Shown: piece by piece, positions 24,377-31,896 of the stretch | How positions within the stretch are numbered: the first letter of the stretch is position 1 | How the letters are laid out: every line of letters starts with the position of its first letter | NCBI RefSeq assembly: GCF_042684485.1 | Contig: NZ_JBHULM010000011.1 | Location: 1,426,001-1,490,000 of the forward strand | Origin: Oceanihabitans gracilariae | Lineage (GTDB): Bacteria; Bacteroidota; Bacteroidia; Flavobacteriales; Flavobacteriaceae | Direction: 5' to 3' | Length of the DNA: 64,000 nt | Made by a program: the position numbers and the translations under genes | The notes under the pieces: generated by a model | The model's database searches: none | What the model was told of the DNA's origin: nothing | What the model saw: the letters and a program-made list of their open reading frames with translations, nothing else

Positions 24377-25585
24377 ATGAAAGGAATAGGAGGATCAACA
24401 ATAAAAGCCGAATTAGAGGCAATTAAACCAATAGCACATTTGGTGCAACCAATACAAAAAGAAGAGTTTCAGCAAAGAATGGATAAAGCTTGTAAACTCA
24501 TGCAAGAGCAAAACATTCCAGCTATGTATTTAAATGCAGGAACCAATATGTTCTACTTTACAGGAACAAAATGGGGAGCAAGTGAACGTATGGTTGGTGC
24601 GGTATTATTTTCAAATGGAAAGCTTGTGTATATCGCGCCAGAATTTGAAAAAGGAACCATTTTTGATTTTATGCTAATTGAAGGAGATGTACAAGGTTGG
24701 GAAGAGCATGAGTCTCCGCACCAATTATTTGTTTCCATTTTAAAAGAAAACGGTGTAGATTCTGGCCCTGTTGCTATGGATGAAGCAACACCATTTTTTG
24801 TAATTGACGGTATTAAAAATTGCCAAAACGACTATGAGTTGGTAAACGCAAAACCAATTACAGCAGGTTGCAGAATGATTAAATCGGAAGCAGAAATTGC
24901 TATCATGCAACATGCCATGAATATCACATTAAAAGTACATAAGGCAGTAGCAAGAATTTTATACGTAGGTATTTCGGCAAAAGAAGTTACAGATTTTATT
25001 CATGAAGCACATATAAGATATGGAGCAACTTCAGGATCTTATTTTTGTATTGTACTGTTTGGTGTAGATTCCTCTTTTCCGCATGGCGTAAAAACACCTA
25101 AAAATTTAGAAGAAAATGAAGTAGTGTTAGTAGATACAGGTTGTATGCTTCATGATTATATTTCAGATATTACAAGAACTTATGTTTTTGGTGAAGCAAA
25201 TGAAGAACAAAAACGCATTTGGAACATTGAAAAAGAAACCCAACAAGCAGCTTTTAATGCAGCACAATTAGGTAATACCTGTGAAGATATTGATAATGCT
25301 TCAAGAGTGGTTTTAGAATCTCACGGTTTAGGACCAGACTATAAATTACCAGGATTACCACATAGAACAGGTCATGGAATTGGATTAGGTATTCATGAAT
25401 GGCCATATATTGTTAGAAATGATAAAACCGTTTTAAAACCAGGAATGACTTTTAGTAATGAACCAATGATTTGTGTACCAGATAAATTCGGAATTCGACT
25501 AGAAGACCATATTTATATGACTACAGATGGTCCTAAATGGTTTACAGAACCTATGCATAGTATTGATAATCCGTTTGGTATTTAG
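24377..25585 (+). CDS. M24 family metallopeptidase (second Xaa-Pro peptidase)
   Basis: A 402-residue paralogue in the same family, starting one base after the previous stop. The metal site is intact: D in LVDTGCM, D in ISDITRT, H in PHRTGHGIGLGIHE, E in SNEPMI, and E in RLEDHIYM. Its N-terminal domain is unlike that of aminopeptidase P and more like prolidase-type creatinase_N. The two proteins probably divide the work on proline peptides of different length (inference). A perfect 16-bp terminator follows. Confidence 0.9.
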   Translation: MKGIGGSTIKAELEAIKPIAHLVQPIQKEEFQQRMDKACKLMQEQNIPAMYLNAGTNMFYFTGTKWGASERMVGAVLFSNGKLVYIAPEFEKGTIFDFMLIEGDVQGWEEHESPHQLFVSILKENGVDSGPVAMDEATPFFVIDGIKNCQNDYELVNAKPITAGCRMIKSEAEIAIMQHAMNITLKVHKAVARILYVGISAKEVTDFIHEAHIRYGATSGSYFCIVLFGVDSSFPHGVKTPKNLEENEVVLVDTGCMLHDYISDITRTYVFGEANEEQKRIWNIEKETQQAAFNAAQLGNTCEDIDNASRVVLESHGLGPDYKLPGLPHRTGHGIGLGIHEWPYIVRNDKTVLKPGMTFSNEPMICVPDKFGIRLEDHIYMTTDGPKWFTEPMHSIDNPFGI

Positions 25586-25622
25586 TTAAAAACCAACAGG
25601 TTTACGCTTATTTTTAACCACA

Positions 25623-25660
25623 AAAAAACCTTTCTAATTCTAAGATTAGAAAGGTTTTTT
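25623..25660. terminator. Rho-independent terminator
   Basis: AAAAAACCTTTCTAAT (25623-25638) pairs perfectly with ATTAGAAAGGTTTTTT (25645-25660). The 16-bp stem with T runs on both strands ends the M24 pair. Confidence 0.95.
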
Positions 25661-25736
25661 AGGTTATTGTATAATCTCTTTACTAGTACAGCTAGAATAG
25701 TCTTATCTTTATGCCTTATTTATTACTGTTTGCATT

Positions 25737-27113
25737 ATGAAAAACATATCTTTTATTATATTCTCTTTCTTATTATTTTCAAGCTCTTTTATGAGTGCAC
25801 AAAGTATTACAGAAGTTATAAATCAAATGGATTTAGATTCTTTACAACTTACCTTAAGAGAATTTTCTGGAGAACAACCTACTATAGTTAACGGAAACGA
25901 GGTTACAATAACCAATAGAGTATATTCTAATAATGATCTTGCTGCAGATTATTTGTTTCAGAAATTAGATAACTTAGATAATTTAACGGTTACTAACCAG
26001 TTAATTAATGGCGAAGCTGGAAGAAGAAACATTATTGCTACACAGTTAGGAAAAACTAATCCGGATGATATTTATATTATTTGTGCACATTATGATGCTG
26101 TTGCAGATTATTGTGCAGATGATAACGCTTCAGGAACAGCAACTGTTTTAGAGATAGCAAGAATTTTATCTACCCAATGTTTAGATAATACCATTGTTTA
26201 TGCACTTTGGGATGAAGAGGAAATAGGTTTGGTAGGAGCAGGATACTATGCAAATCAAGCTGCTGCTAATAATGACAATATTTTAGGGGTTTTAAATATT
26301 GATATGATGGGTTATGACGGAAATAATGATAATAACTTTGATATTGATGTTAGAGATGTTGCTAATTCTTTAACCATGAAAGATGATATTATTGCTATTT
26401 TAAATACTCCGGAATACGGATTTACTTTAGATGTTAATGTGGTAAATCCTGGTACTACAGCTAGTGATCATTCTCGTTTTTGGAATCAAGATTTTTCTGC
26501 TGTATTGGTAGGAGAGTCTTGGGAAACCAATGACCAAACACCATATTACCACAGCTCTAACGATACGTATAACACGCTTAATTTTCCGTATTATTTTGAG
26601 CTTTCTAAAGTTATAATGGGTTATATGGTAACTAAAGCAGGACTTATAAATGTAGATAATACGGTTAGCCAAAACGCTACTACTTTAACCGCTAATCAAG
26701 ATTTGGTTTCTTACCAATGGATAAATTGTGATACCAATACAGCTATTGCAGGAGAAACAAACCAAAGTTTTATACCAACCATAAATGGTAGCTATGCTGT
26801 AGAAATAACTTCGGGTTCTTGTGTTGAAAAAAGTGCTTGTATTGTTTTTGATTCTTTAGGTTTACAAGAATTTGATGCTGCCGAAATTTCATTTTATCCT
26901 AATCCTGTACAAGAAAACTTGGTTGTAGAGATGTCTAATCTACAAGAAGACGTTATGTTAGAGCTGTATGATATTACAGGAAAAATGGTGCTAAGTAAAA
27001 CTTCATCAAAAAGTAAAACAATTTTAAATTTAAGTAATTTAGGTAGTGGTGTTTATTTTATAAAAGCAAGTACTAGTACTAAGTTTAGTCTTGCTAAAAT
27101 ACTTAAAGATTAA
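25737..27113 (+). CDS. Secreted M28 family zinc aminopeptidase with T9SS sorting domain
   Basis: A 458-residue exported peptidase. After a signal peptide (1-22, ending SFMSAQ), the M28 catalytic domain shows AHYDAV (H, D ligands), DDNASGTA, WDEEEIGLVGA (catalytic Glu and ligand), the D of NIDMMGYD, and the late H in TASDHSRF. A linker region follows, then a C-terminal sorting domain (about 380-458): SFYPNPVQENLVVEM, ITGKMVLSK, GVYFIKA, KILKD. This directs export through the type IX system to the cell surface. The stop codon overlaps that of the convergent EamA gene in the shared TTAA at 27110-27113. Confidence 0.92.
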   Translation: MKNISFIIFSFLLFSSSFMSAQSITEVINQMDLDSLQLTLREFSGEQPTIVNGNEVTITNRVYSNNDLAADYLFQKLDNLDNLTVTNQLINGEAGRRNIIATQLGKTNPDDIYIICAHYDAVADYCADDNASGTATVLEIARILSTQCLDNTIVYALWDEEEIGLVGAGYYANQAAANNDNILGVLNIDMMGYDGNNDNNFDIDVRDVANSLTMKDDIIAILNTPEYGFTLDVNVVNPGTTASDHSRFWNQDFSAVLVGESWETNDQTPYYHSSNDTYNTLNFPYYFELSKVIMGYMVTKAGLINVDNTVSQNATTLTANQDLVSYQWINCDTNTAIAGETNQSFIPTINGSYAVEITSGSCVEKSACIVFDSLGLQEFDAAEISFYPNPVQENLVVEMSNLQEDVMLELYDITGKMVLSKTSSKSKTILNLSNLGSGVYFIKASTSTKFSLAKILKD

Positions 27114-27976
27114 ATAGCGTTTTTTTTAGATCTAAAGCTCTCTATTAAAACGGTTGCTATAATTAAAGAACCACCAATATAGGTGTTAAGTGTAGGTATT
27201 TCGTTTAAAAAAATATAGGCTAAGAGTATACCAAAAACGGGTTGTGTACTACTTATAATACTTGCTGTACTTACTTTAAAATAGTTTAAGCTTTTAATAA
27301 ATAACGTATGTCCTATTGCTGTGGTTATTACTGCTAGTAAAATAACAAAAGGATATTGTGTTTTTATGTTACTAGTATCCATTAAAAACATTACTGGAGC
27401 AAGAACAATAGTAACTATAACTATTTGATATAGCATTAATGCAGTACCATCATATTTAGAAACCTGTTGTTTTAAAATAAGGGTTCTTATGGCGTAACAA
27501 AATGCAGAAAGTAGTCCTAATAAAACGCCTTTTACCTGTGTGTTTTCTAAATTAAATTCTGGCGAAAGAATATAGAGGCCTAATAGTACTAATGCTCCTA
27601 AAACAATATGTATTGGGTCGAACTTTACTTTTACAAATAAAGGTTCTAAAAGCGCAATGATAATAGGAAAGGTAAATAAGGAAAGCATGCCTAAGGCTAC
27701 GTTAGATAATTTAAGTGCATAAAAATAGCTTATCCAATGTCCTCCCATAAAAAAAGCACTTATAATAAAAGTAAGGAAATCTTTTTTAGAGTATATTTTT
27801 AGATTTACTTTTTTGTATTTACAATAAATAAAAAGAACAATAAGTGCTAAAGCGCTTCTCCACCAAACGGTTACTTCTGTTGGCATGTCTATATATTTAC
27901 CTAATACCCCAGAGGTGCTAATAAGTAGTGTTGCAAACGTGAGCTCAAATAGGTGATTTACGTGATTATTTTTCAT
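27110..27976 (-). CDS. EamA/DMT-family transporter
   Basis: A 288-residue inner-membrane protein with ten hydrophobic helices in two EamA repeats, normal for drug/metabolite transporters. Conserved points are ATLLISTSGVLGKY at the start, WRSALALIVLFI, GHWISYFYALKLS near 85-97 and the second-half ATTAIGHTLFIKSL and SSTQPVFGILLAY. The substrate is not predictable. I set the start at the ATG of 27976 (MKNNHVNHLFELTF). A longer frame back to a GTG at 28108 exists only because the neighbouring repeat element is open in this frame; those 44 residues are translated repeat, not protein. Confidence 0.9.
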   Translation of the reverse strand: MKNNHVNHLFELTFATLLISTSGVLGKYIDMPTEVTVWWRSALALIVLFIYCKYKKVNLKIYSKKDFLTFIISAFFMGGHWISYFYALKLSNVALGMLSLFTFPIIIALLEPLFVKVKFDPIHIVLGALVLLGLYILSPEFNLENTQVKGVLLGLLSAFCYAIRTLILKQQVSKYDGTALMLYQIVIVTIVLAPVMFLMDTSNIKTQYPFVILLAVITTAIGHTLFIKSLNYFKVSTASIISSTQPVFGILLAYIFLNEIPTLNTYIGGSLIIATVLIESFRSKKNAI

Positions 27977-27983
27977 GTAAGGG

Positions 27984-28110
27984 GAGGGTTGCTCTTGTGT
28001 TAGCGATTGTAGTGGCATCCTTTTTTTGCTTCCATATAAGGCAAAAAAAGATATAATGAAAAGCGCGACCACCTTTTGCTTACACAAAAAAGCAAAAGGT
28101 GGTAACACCC
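27984..28110 (-). repeat. Two-hairpin intergenic repeat, copy 3
   Basis: Read on the minus strand it starts GGGTGTTACC and ends CAACCCTCC. The first stem is a perfect 13-bp pair: ACCACCTTTTGCT at 28068-28080 with AGCAAAAGGTGGT at 28091-28103 (plus-strand coordinates). The second stem uses TTTTTTTGC with GCAAAAAAA. The flanking core GCGCTTTTCATTATATC and AGGATGCCACTACAATCG match copies 1 and 2. It fills the gap between the M20 and EamA genes. Confidence 0.8.
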
Positions 28111-28115
28111 AAAAA

Positions 28116-29504
28116 TTATTTATTTAGTTCTGTAAAATAGTGATAGAAATAAGGAATGGTTTCTATACCTTTAAAGTAGTTCCAAACACCAAAGTGTTCG
28201 TTTGGAGAGTGAATAGCATCACTGTCTAAGCCAAATCCCATAAGTATGGTTTTGCTTTTTAATTCTTGCTCAAAAAGCGAAACAATTGGGATACTACCTC
28301 CACTACGTTGCGGAATTGGTGTTTTTCCAAAAGTATCTGCATAGGCTTTGCTAGCGGCTTGGTAGCCAACACTGTCTATAGGTGTTACATAACCTTGACC
28401 TCCATGGTGTGGTGTTACTTTAACTTTTACGCCTTCTGGAGCAATGCTTTCAAAGTGTTTTTTAAAGAGTTCTGTAATTTCTTTCCAGTCTTGGTTTGGT
28501 ACTAAACGCATCGATATTTTTGCAAATGCTTGGCTTGCAATTACTGTTTTTGCGCCTTCACCAGTGTAACCTCCCCAAATTCCGTTTACGTCTAAGGTTG
28601 GTCTGATAGCGTTTCGTTCGTTGGTAGAGTAGCCTGCTTCACCATAAACAGCATCAATATCTAATGCTTTTTTGTAGTTTTCAAGTGAGAAAGGTGCCTT
28701 TGCCATTTCTGCTCTTTCTTCTTTGCTTAGTTCTTCTACCTTATCATAAAAACCAGGAATGGTGATATGGTTGTTTTCATCGTGTAGAGAAGCAATCATT
28801 TTGGTTAAAATGTTTATTGGGTTTGCTACAGCACCACCATATAAACCAGAGTGTAAATCTCTGTTAGGACCAGTAACTTCTACTTCAACATAGCTTAAAC
28901 CACGTAATCCTGTAGTTATAGAAGGAACATCTTTAGCAATCATTCCTGTGTCTGAAATTAAAATAACATCATTACTTAGTTTTTCATGATTTTCTTTTAC
29001 AAAGTCAGAAAGACTAGAACTACCAACTTCTTCTTCACCTTCTATCATGAATTTTACATTACATGGTAATTGGTTGGTTTGTGTCATAAGCTCCATGGCT
29101 TTTACGTGCATGTACATTTGTCCTTTATCATCACAAGCACCACGAGCAAAAATAGCGCCTTCAGGATGCAGTTCTGTTTTTTTAATTACAGGCTCAAAAG
29201 GAGGAGAGTCCCATAGGTTAATAGGATCTGGTGGTTGCACGTCATAATGCCCATAAACAAGCACTGTTGGTAAGTTTTTATCTATAATTTTATCACCATA
29301 TACAATAGGATATCCTTTAGTTTCGCAAATTTCTACATTTTCACAACCTGCTTTTTCTAAACTAGCTTTTATGTGGTCTGCAGTTTTAAGTACTTCGTTT
29401 TTGTATGCAGAGTCTGCGCTAATTGACGGAATTTTAAGTAGTTCTATCAATTCATTTAAGAATCTGTCTTTATGTTGATCAATATACTTTTTAATATTTT
29501 GCAT
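28116..29504 (-). CDS. M20 family dipeptidase
   Basis: A 462-residue cytoplasmic zinc dipeptidase (M20/M25/M40). Metal-binding and catalytic motifs are complete: GHYDVQPP (H, D), GACDDKGQ (bridging D), EGEEEVGSSSL (catalytic Glu pair), plus the dimerisation lid with RDLHSGLYGG and the late H of DSDAIHSPNEHF. It resembles the dipeptidase branch of about 455-465 residues that acts on a broad range of dipeptides. There is no signal peptide. It is separated from the downstream EamA gene by repeat copy 3. Confidence 0.93.
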   Translation of the reverse strand: MQNIKKYIDQHKDRFLNELIELLKIPSISADSAYKNEVLKTADHIKASLEKAGCENVEICETKGYPIVYGDKIIDKNLPTVLVYGHYDVQPPDPINLWDSPPFEPVIKKTELHPEGAIFARGACDDKGQMYMHVKAMELMTQTNQLPCNVKFMIEGEEEVGSSSLSDFVKENHEKLSNDVILISDTGMIAKDVPSITTGLRGLSYVEVEVTGPNRDLHSGLYGGAVANPINILTKMIASLHDENNHITIPGFYDKVEELSKEERAEMAKAPFSLENYKKALDIDAVYGEAGYSTNERNAIRPTLDVNGIWGGYTGEGAKTVIASQAFAKISMRLVPNQDWKEITELFKKHFESIAPEGVKVKVTPHHGGQGYVTPIDSVGYQAASKAYADTFGKTPIPQRSGGSIPIVSLFEQELKSKTILMGFGLDSDAIHSPNEHFGVWNYFKGIETIPYFYHYFTELNK

Positions 29505-29586
29505 AATAAATTTTACGGTTTTTGTAAAAGTACAAAAAGTAAATAATTTTCTTTATCAAGATATTATGAATATTCAAAGTATTGTT

Positions 29587-29594
29587 TATATTTG
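29587..29594 (+). promoter_or_regulatory. -7 element of the tRNA-Leu promoter
   Basis: TATATTTG, identical to the element before tRNA-Asp, ends 25 bases before the tRNA. A -33 motif is not clear. Confidence 0.65.
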
Positions 29595-29618
29595 CAGTCC
29601 GAAATAATCGGAAAAGTT

Positions 29619-29700
29619 GCAGGCGTGGTGGAATTGGTAGACACGCTAGACTTAGGATCTAGTGCCGCGAGGTGTGAGAGTTCGAGTCTCTCCGCCTGTA
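29619..29700 (+). tRNA. tRNA-Leu (anticodon TAG)
   Basis: A class II tRNA of 82 bases with a long variable arm. The acceptor stem is GCAGGCG (29619-29625) with CGCCTGT (29693-29699, first pair G-U) and discriminator A. The anticodon stem CTAGA/TCTAG holds TAG at 29653-29655, reading CUN leucine codons. CCA is not encoded. Confidence 0.96.
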
Positions 29701-29705
29701 CAGAC

Positions 29706-29739
29706 AAAAAAGCTTCTCTATTTTAGAGAGGCTTTTTTT
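29706..29739 (+). terminator. Rho-independent terminator of tRNA-Leu
   Basis: AAAAAAGCTTCTCT pairs with AGAGAGGCTTTTTT (one mismatch) and a T run follows. Confidence 0.88.
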
Positions 29740-29802
29740 ATATATAACGTAGCTTTTTGTCTTAAAAATTGCGGTAATGATAAAATAAAGGAATAAAAGC
29801 AG

Positions 29803-29810
29803 TATTTTTG
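29803..29810 (+). promoter_or_regulatory. Candidate -7 element for the first LacI-type regulator
   Basis: TATTTTTG fits TAnnTTTG and lies 63 bases before the start codon; no well-spaced -33 element is present. Confidence 0.3.
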
Positions 29811-29873
29811 TTACATATTATGCTTTACCTTATTAATAGAAAAACATAAATTAAATTTTAAAACTCCCATTAA

Positions 29874-30866
29874 ATGCCAACAAAAAGAACAACTTTAGCG
29901 TCTATAGCTCAAGCTCTAGAAATTTCTGTATCTACAGTTTCTAAAGCGCTTTCTAATAGTCCAGAAATTGGTGTTGAAACAAAAAAAAGAGTTTTAGAGT
30001 ATGCAAAAGCAAATAATTATACGCCAAATAGTTTTGCTTCTAGTTTTAGAAAAGGAACTACAAGTACTATAGGTTTAATTATCCCTAATATCTTAAATCC
30101 GTTTTATGCAAAAGTATTATTAGGTGTAGAAAGCTATTTAGATGATCATGGGTATAAATTAATTACTTCTATTTCTAATGACTTTATAGAAAAGGAAACT
30201 AAAAATTTATCGGTTATGTCAAGTGGTTTTGTTGACGGACTAATTATTTGTGTTTCTAAAGAAGCAGAAGAAAAGAAAGAATATGACCATATAAAACAGT
30301 TAATTGATAATGGTACACCAATAGTACTTTTTGATAGAATTTGTGATGAGTTGGTATGTGATAAAATAATCACTGATGACTATCAAGCTGCTTTTGATGC
30401 TACAGAATATTTAATAAAAGAAAGAAATTGTAAACATATTGTTATTACTTGTAAAACCAATACACTACAACATTTAGATTTAAGAAGACAAGGCTTTGAA
30501 AAAGCAATTGAAAAATATAAGGATGAGGTAAAATGTAAGGTCATTATAGATGATAGATCTAAGGGTTTAAAACAAAAACTTGCAGCTTTATTAAAAAGTG
30601 ATCCTACTATTGATGGTGTTTTTGGACTAAATGAAAAAAGTGTTTTAAACGCAATAGTTTTAACCAACAAGCTACAAAAAAAGAATTGTAATATTTCTAT
30701 TGCTGGTTTTTGTAATGATTTACAATCTAAGTATGATTCTTCACTTATTGTAATTAACCAAAATGCCAAAGAAATTGGTAAGGAGGCAGCCAAACTGCTA
30801 TTACAAAGAATTAAAAGTAAAGACACTACTGCTTTTCAAACGAAAACAATTGCAGTAGATCTTTAA
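29874..30866 (+). CDS. LacI-family transcriptional regulator (left end of starch locus)
   Basis: A 330-residue repressor-type regulator. The N-terminal helix-turn-helix reads LASIAQALEISVSTVSKALS (8-27), then the hinge NSFASSFRKG, and a periplasmic-binding-like effector domain beginning TIGLIIPNILNPFYAKVL. It differs from the paralogue at 40976 in two places: the hinge helix has Phe where LacI proteins usually place the Leu that enters the minor groove (ASSFRKG versus ALSLKNR), and the C-terminal region (SLIVINQNAKEIG) has lost the typical TTVSQ block. It is convergent with the T9SS gene at 30967 and faces the sus arm, so a role in starch-locus control is likely but unproven. Confidence 0.88.
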   Translation: MPTKRTTLASIAQALEISVSTVSKALSNSPEIGVETKKRVLEYAKANNYTPNSFASSFRKGTTSTIGLIIPNILNPFYAKVLLGVESYLDDHGYKLITSISNDFIEKETKNLSVMSSGFVDGLIICVSKEAEEKKEYDHIKQLIDNGTPIVLFDRICDELVCDKIITDDYQAAFDATEYLIKERNCKHIVITCKTNTLQHLDLRRQGFEKAIEKYKDEVKCKVIIDDRSKGLKQKLAALLKSDPTIDGVFGLNEKSVLNAIVLTNKLQKKNCNISIAGFCNDLQSKYDSSLIVINQNAKEIGKEAAKLLLQRIKSKDTTAFQTKTIAVDL

Positions 30867-30892
30867 GAAAAAGAACAGTATAGAAACAGTAT

Positions 30893-30933
30893 AAAAAAGA
30901 AGCGCAATCCAATAAAATTGGTTGCGCTTTTTT
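30893..30933. terminator. Bidirectional terminator between convergent genes
   Basis: AGCGCAATCCAAT pairs with ATTGGTTGCGCT (one bulge), flanked by A and T runs on both sides. It can end both the regulator and the leftward starch arm. Confidence 0.85.
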
Positions 30934-30966
30934 AATGTAAGAACATTATTTTAATTCTATTTAGAA

Positions 30967-31884
30967 TTAAAATTTAATTAGTTTAGTGGTACTTAGTTGT
31001 CCTGACATATTTTTTACTTTTACTAGATAGCTACCTTTAGATAAATCTGAAACGGTGAAATTGGAATTTTTTGTAAAATTACCAGCATAAGATTTTACAA
31101 GTTTTCCTGTAATATCAAATATTTCAAGATTAGAAATTTCTTTATTTACTGTAAAGGAGTTATTTGTTGGATTTGGTGCTAAAGAAACTTGTTGTTCTTG
31201 AACAAATTCTGAAGCACTTAAGGTAGAAGCATATACATACTCTGTTGTTGGTTTCCAGTAAATATTAGCATTTACACTACCATTCCAATCATCTGCAAGA
31301 TATATTGAATACCCAGTTATGTTTGTATTGTTTAAAGTTACATTATATACAGCTGCACCATCATTAATAGATACTGCCATTGTAGTGTTAGTTAGTAAGG
31401 TAAATGTAAACTTAAAATCGGCATACGTTGTAGAACCACTAATAGTAGATACATCTACAGCTCCTGCATTAGAAACAATTTCTATAGGATCATAACTACC
31501 AGTATTACCATTCATGTTTACTTGTACTGCATAATTATTGTGTCTATCTAACCAAGTTGTAGTAGAAGTAGGACTAGATAAAAGTGCAATACCTATTTGA
31601 CCATATGCTCTAGTAGCACTTAATGTTATAGTAAAACTATCACCAATAGCCATGGTAGAAGCAGTGCCTCCTGGTAATCCTGTTTCTGTGAAATTTCTGA
31701 AACCTACAACTTCTTTAGCATCGTAGTTAGCCCACATACCAATATTCTCTGTGCCATCATTATAGATGCCAGCACCACTAGAATATATTTGGTAGTTTTC
31801 TGCTTTTTGTGAATAATTTACTGTTGTTTGTGCATTTAAGTACAGTGTAGTACATAAAAATAATAAAGTATATATTTTTTTCAT
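30967..31884 (-). CDS. Unknown secreted T9SS cargo protein in the starch locus
   Basis: A 305-residue exported protein with a signal peptide (1-18, ending LYLNAQ), about 205 residues of unknown domain, and a T9SS sorting domain (about 233-305: LAPNPTNNSFTVNKEI, IFDITGKLVKSY, GSYLVKV, KLIKF). The middle part is rich in Thr, Asn, Gly and Tyr with an alternating beta pattern, Trp and paired Asn residues, and no catalytic motif. This would suit a beta-sandwich lectin, but no family is recognisable. It lies 12 bases after the secreted amylase, and both sorting domains are closely alike. A surface carbohydrate-binding helper is inference. Confidence 0.7.
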   Translation of the reverse strand: MKKIYTLLFLCTTLYLNAQTTVNYSQKAENYQIYSSGAGIYNDGTENIGMWANYDAKEVVGFRNFTETGLPGGTASTMAIGDSFTITLSATRAYGQIGIALLSSPTSTTTWLDRHNNYAVQVNMNGNTGSYDPIEIVSNAGAVDVSTISGSTTYADFKFTFTLLTNTTMAVSINDGAAVYNVTLNNTNITGYSIYLADDWNGSVNANIYWKPTTEYVYASTLSASEFVQEQQVSLAPNPTNNSFTVNKEISNLEIFDITGKLVKSYAGNFTKNSNFTVSDLSKGSYLVKVKNMSGQLSTTKLIKF

Positions 31885-31896
31885 GATTTTAAGTTA

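Noticed and set aside
25667..25891. Short plus-strand frame before the M28 peptidase
   Set aside because: It overlaps the signal-peptide region of the M28 gene in another frame and has no coding features.
27977..28108. N-terminal extension of the EamA transporter
   Set aside because: It is translated repeat element (copy 3) from a GTG; the ATG at 27976 gives the normal protein.
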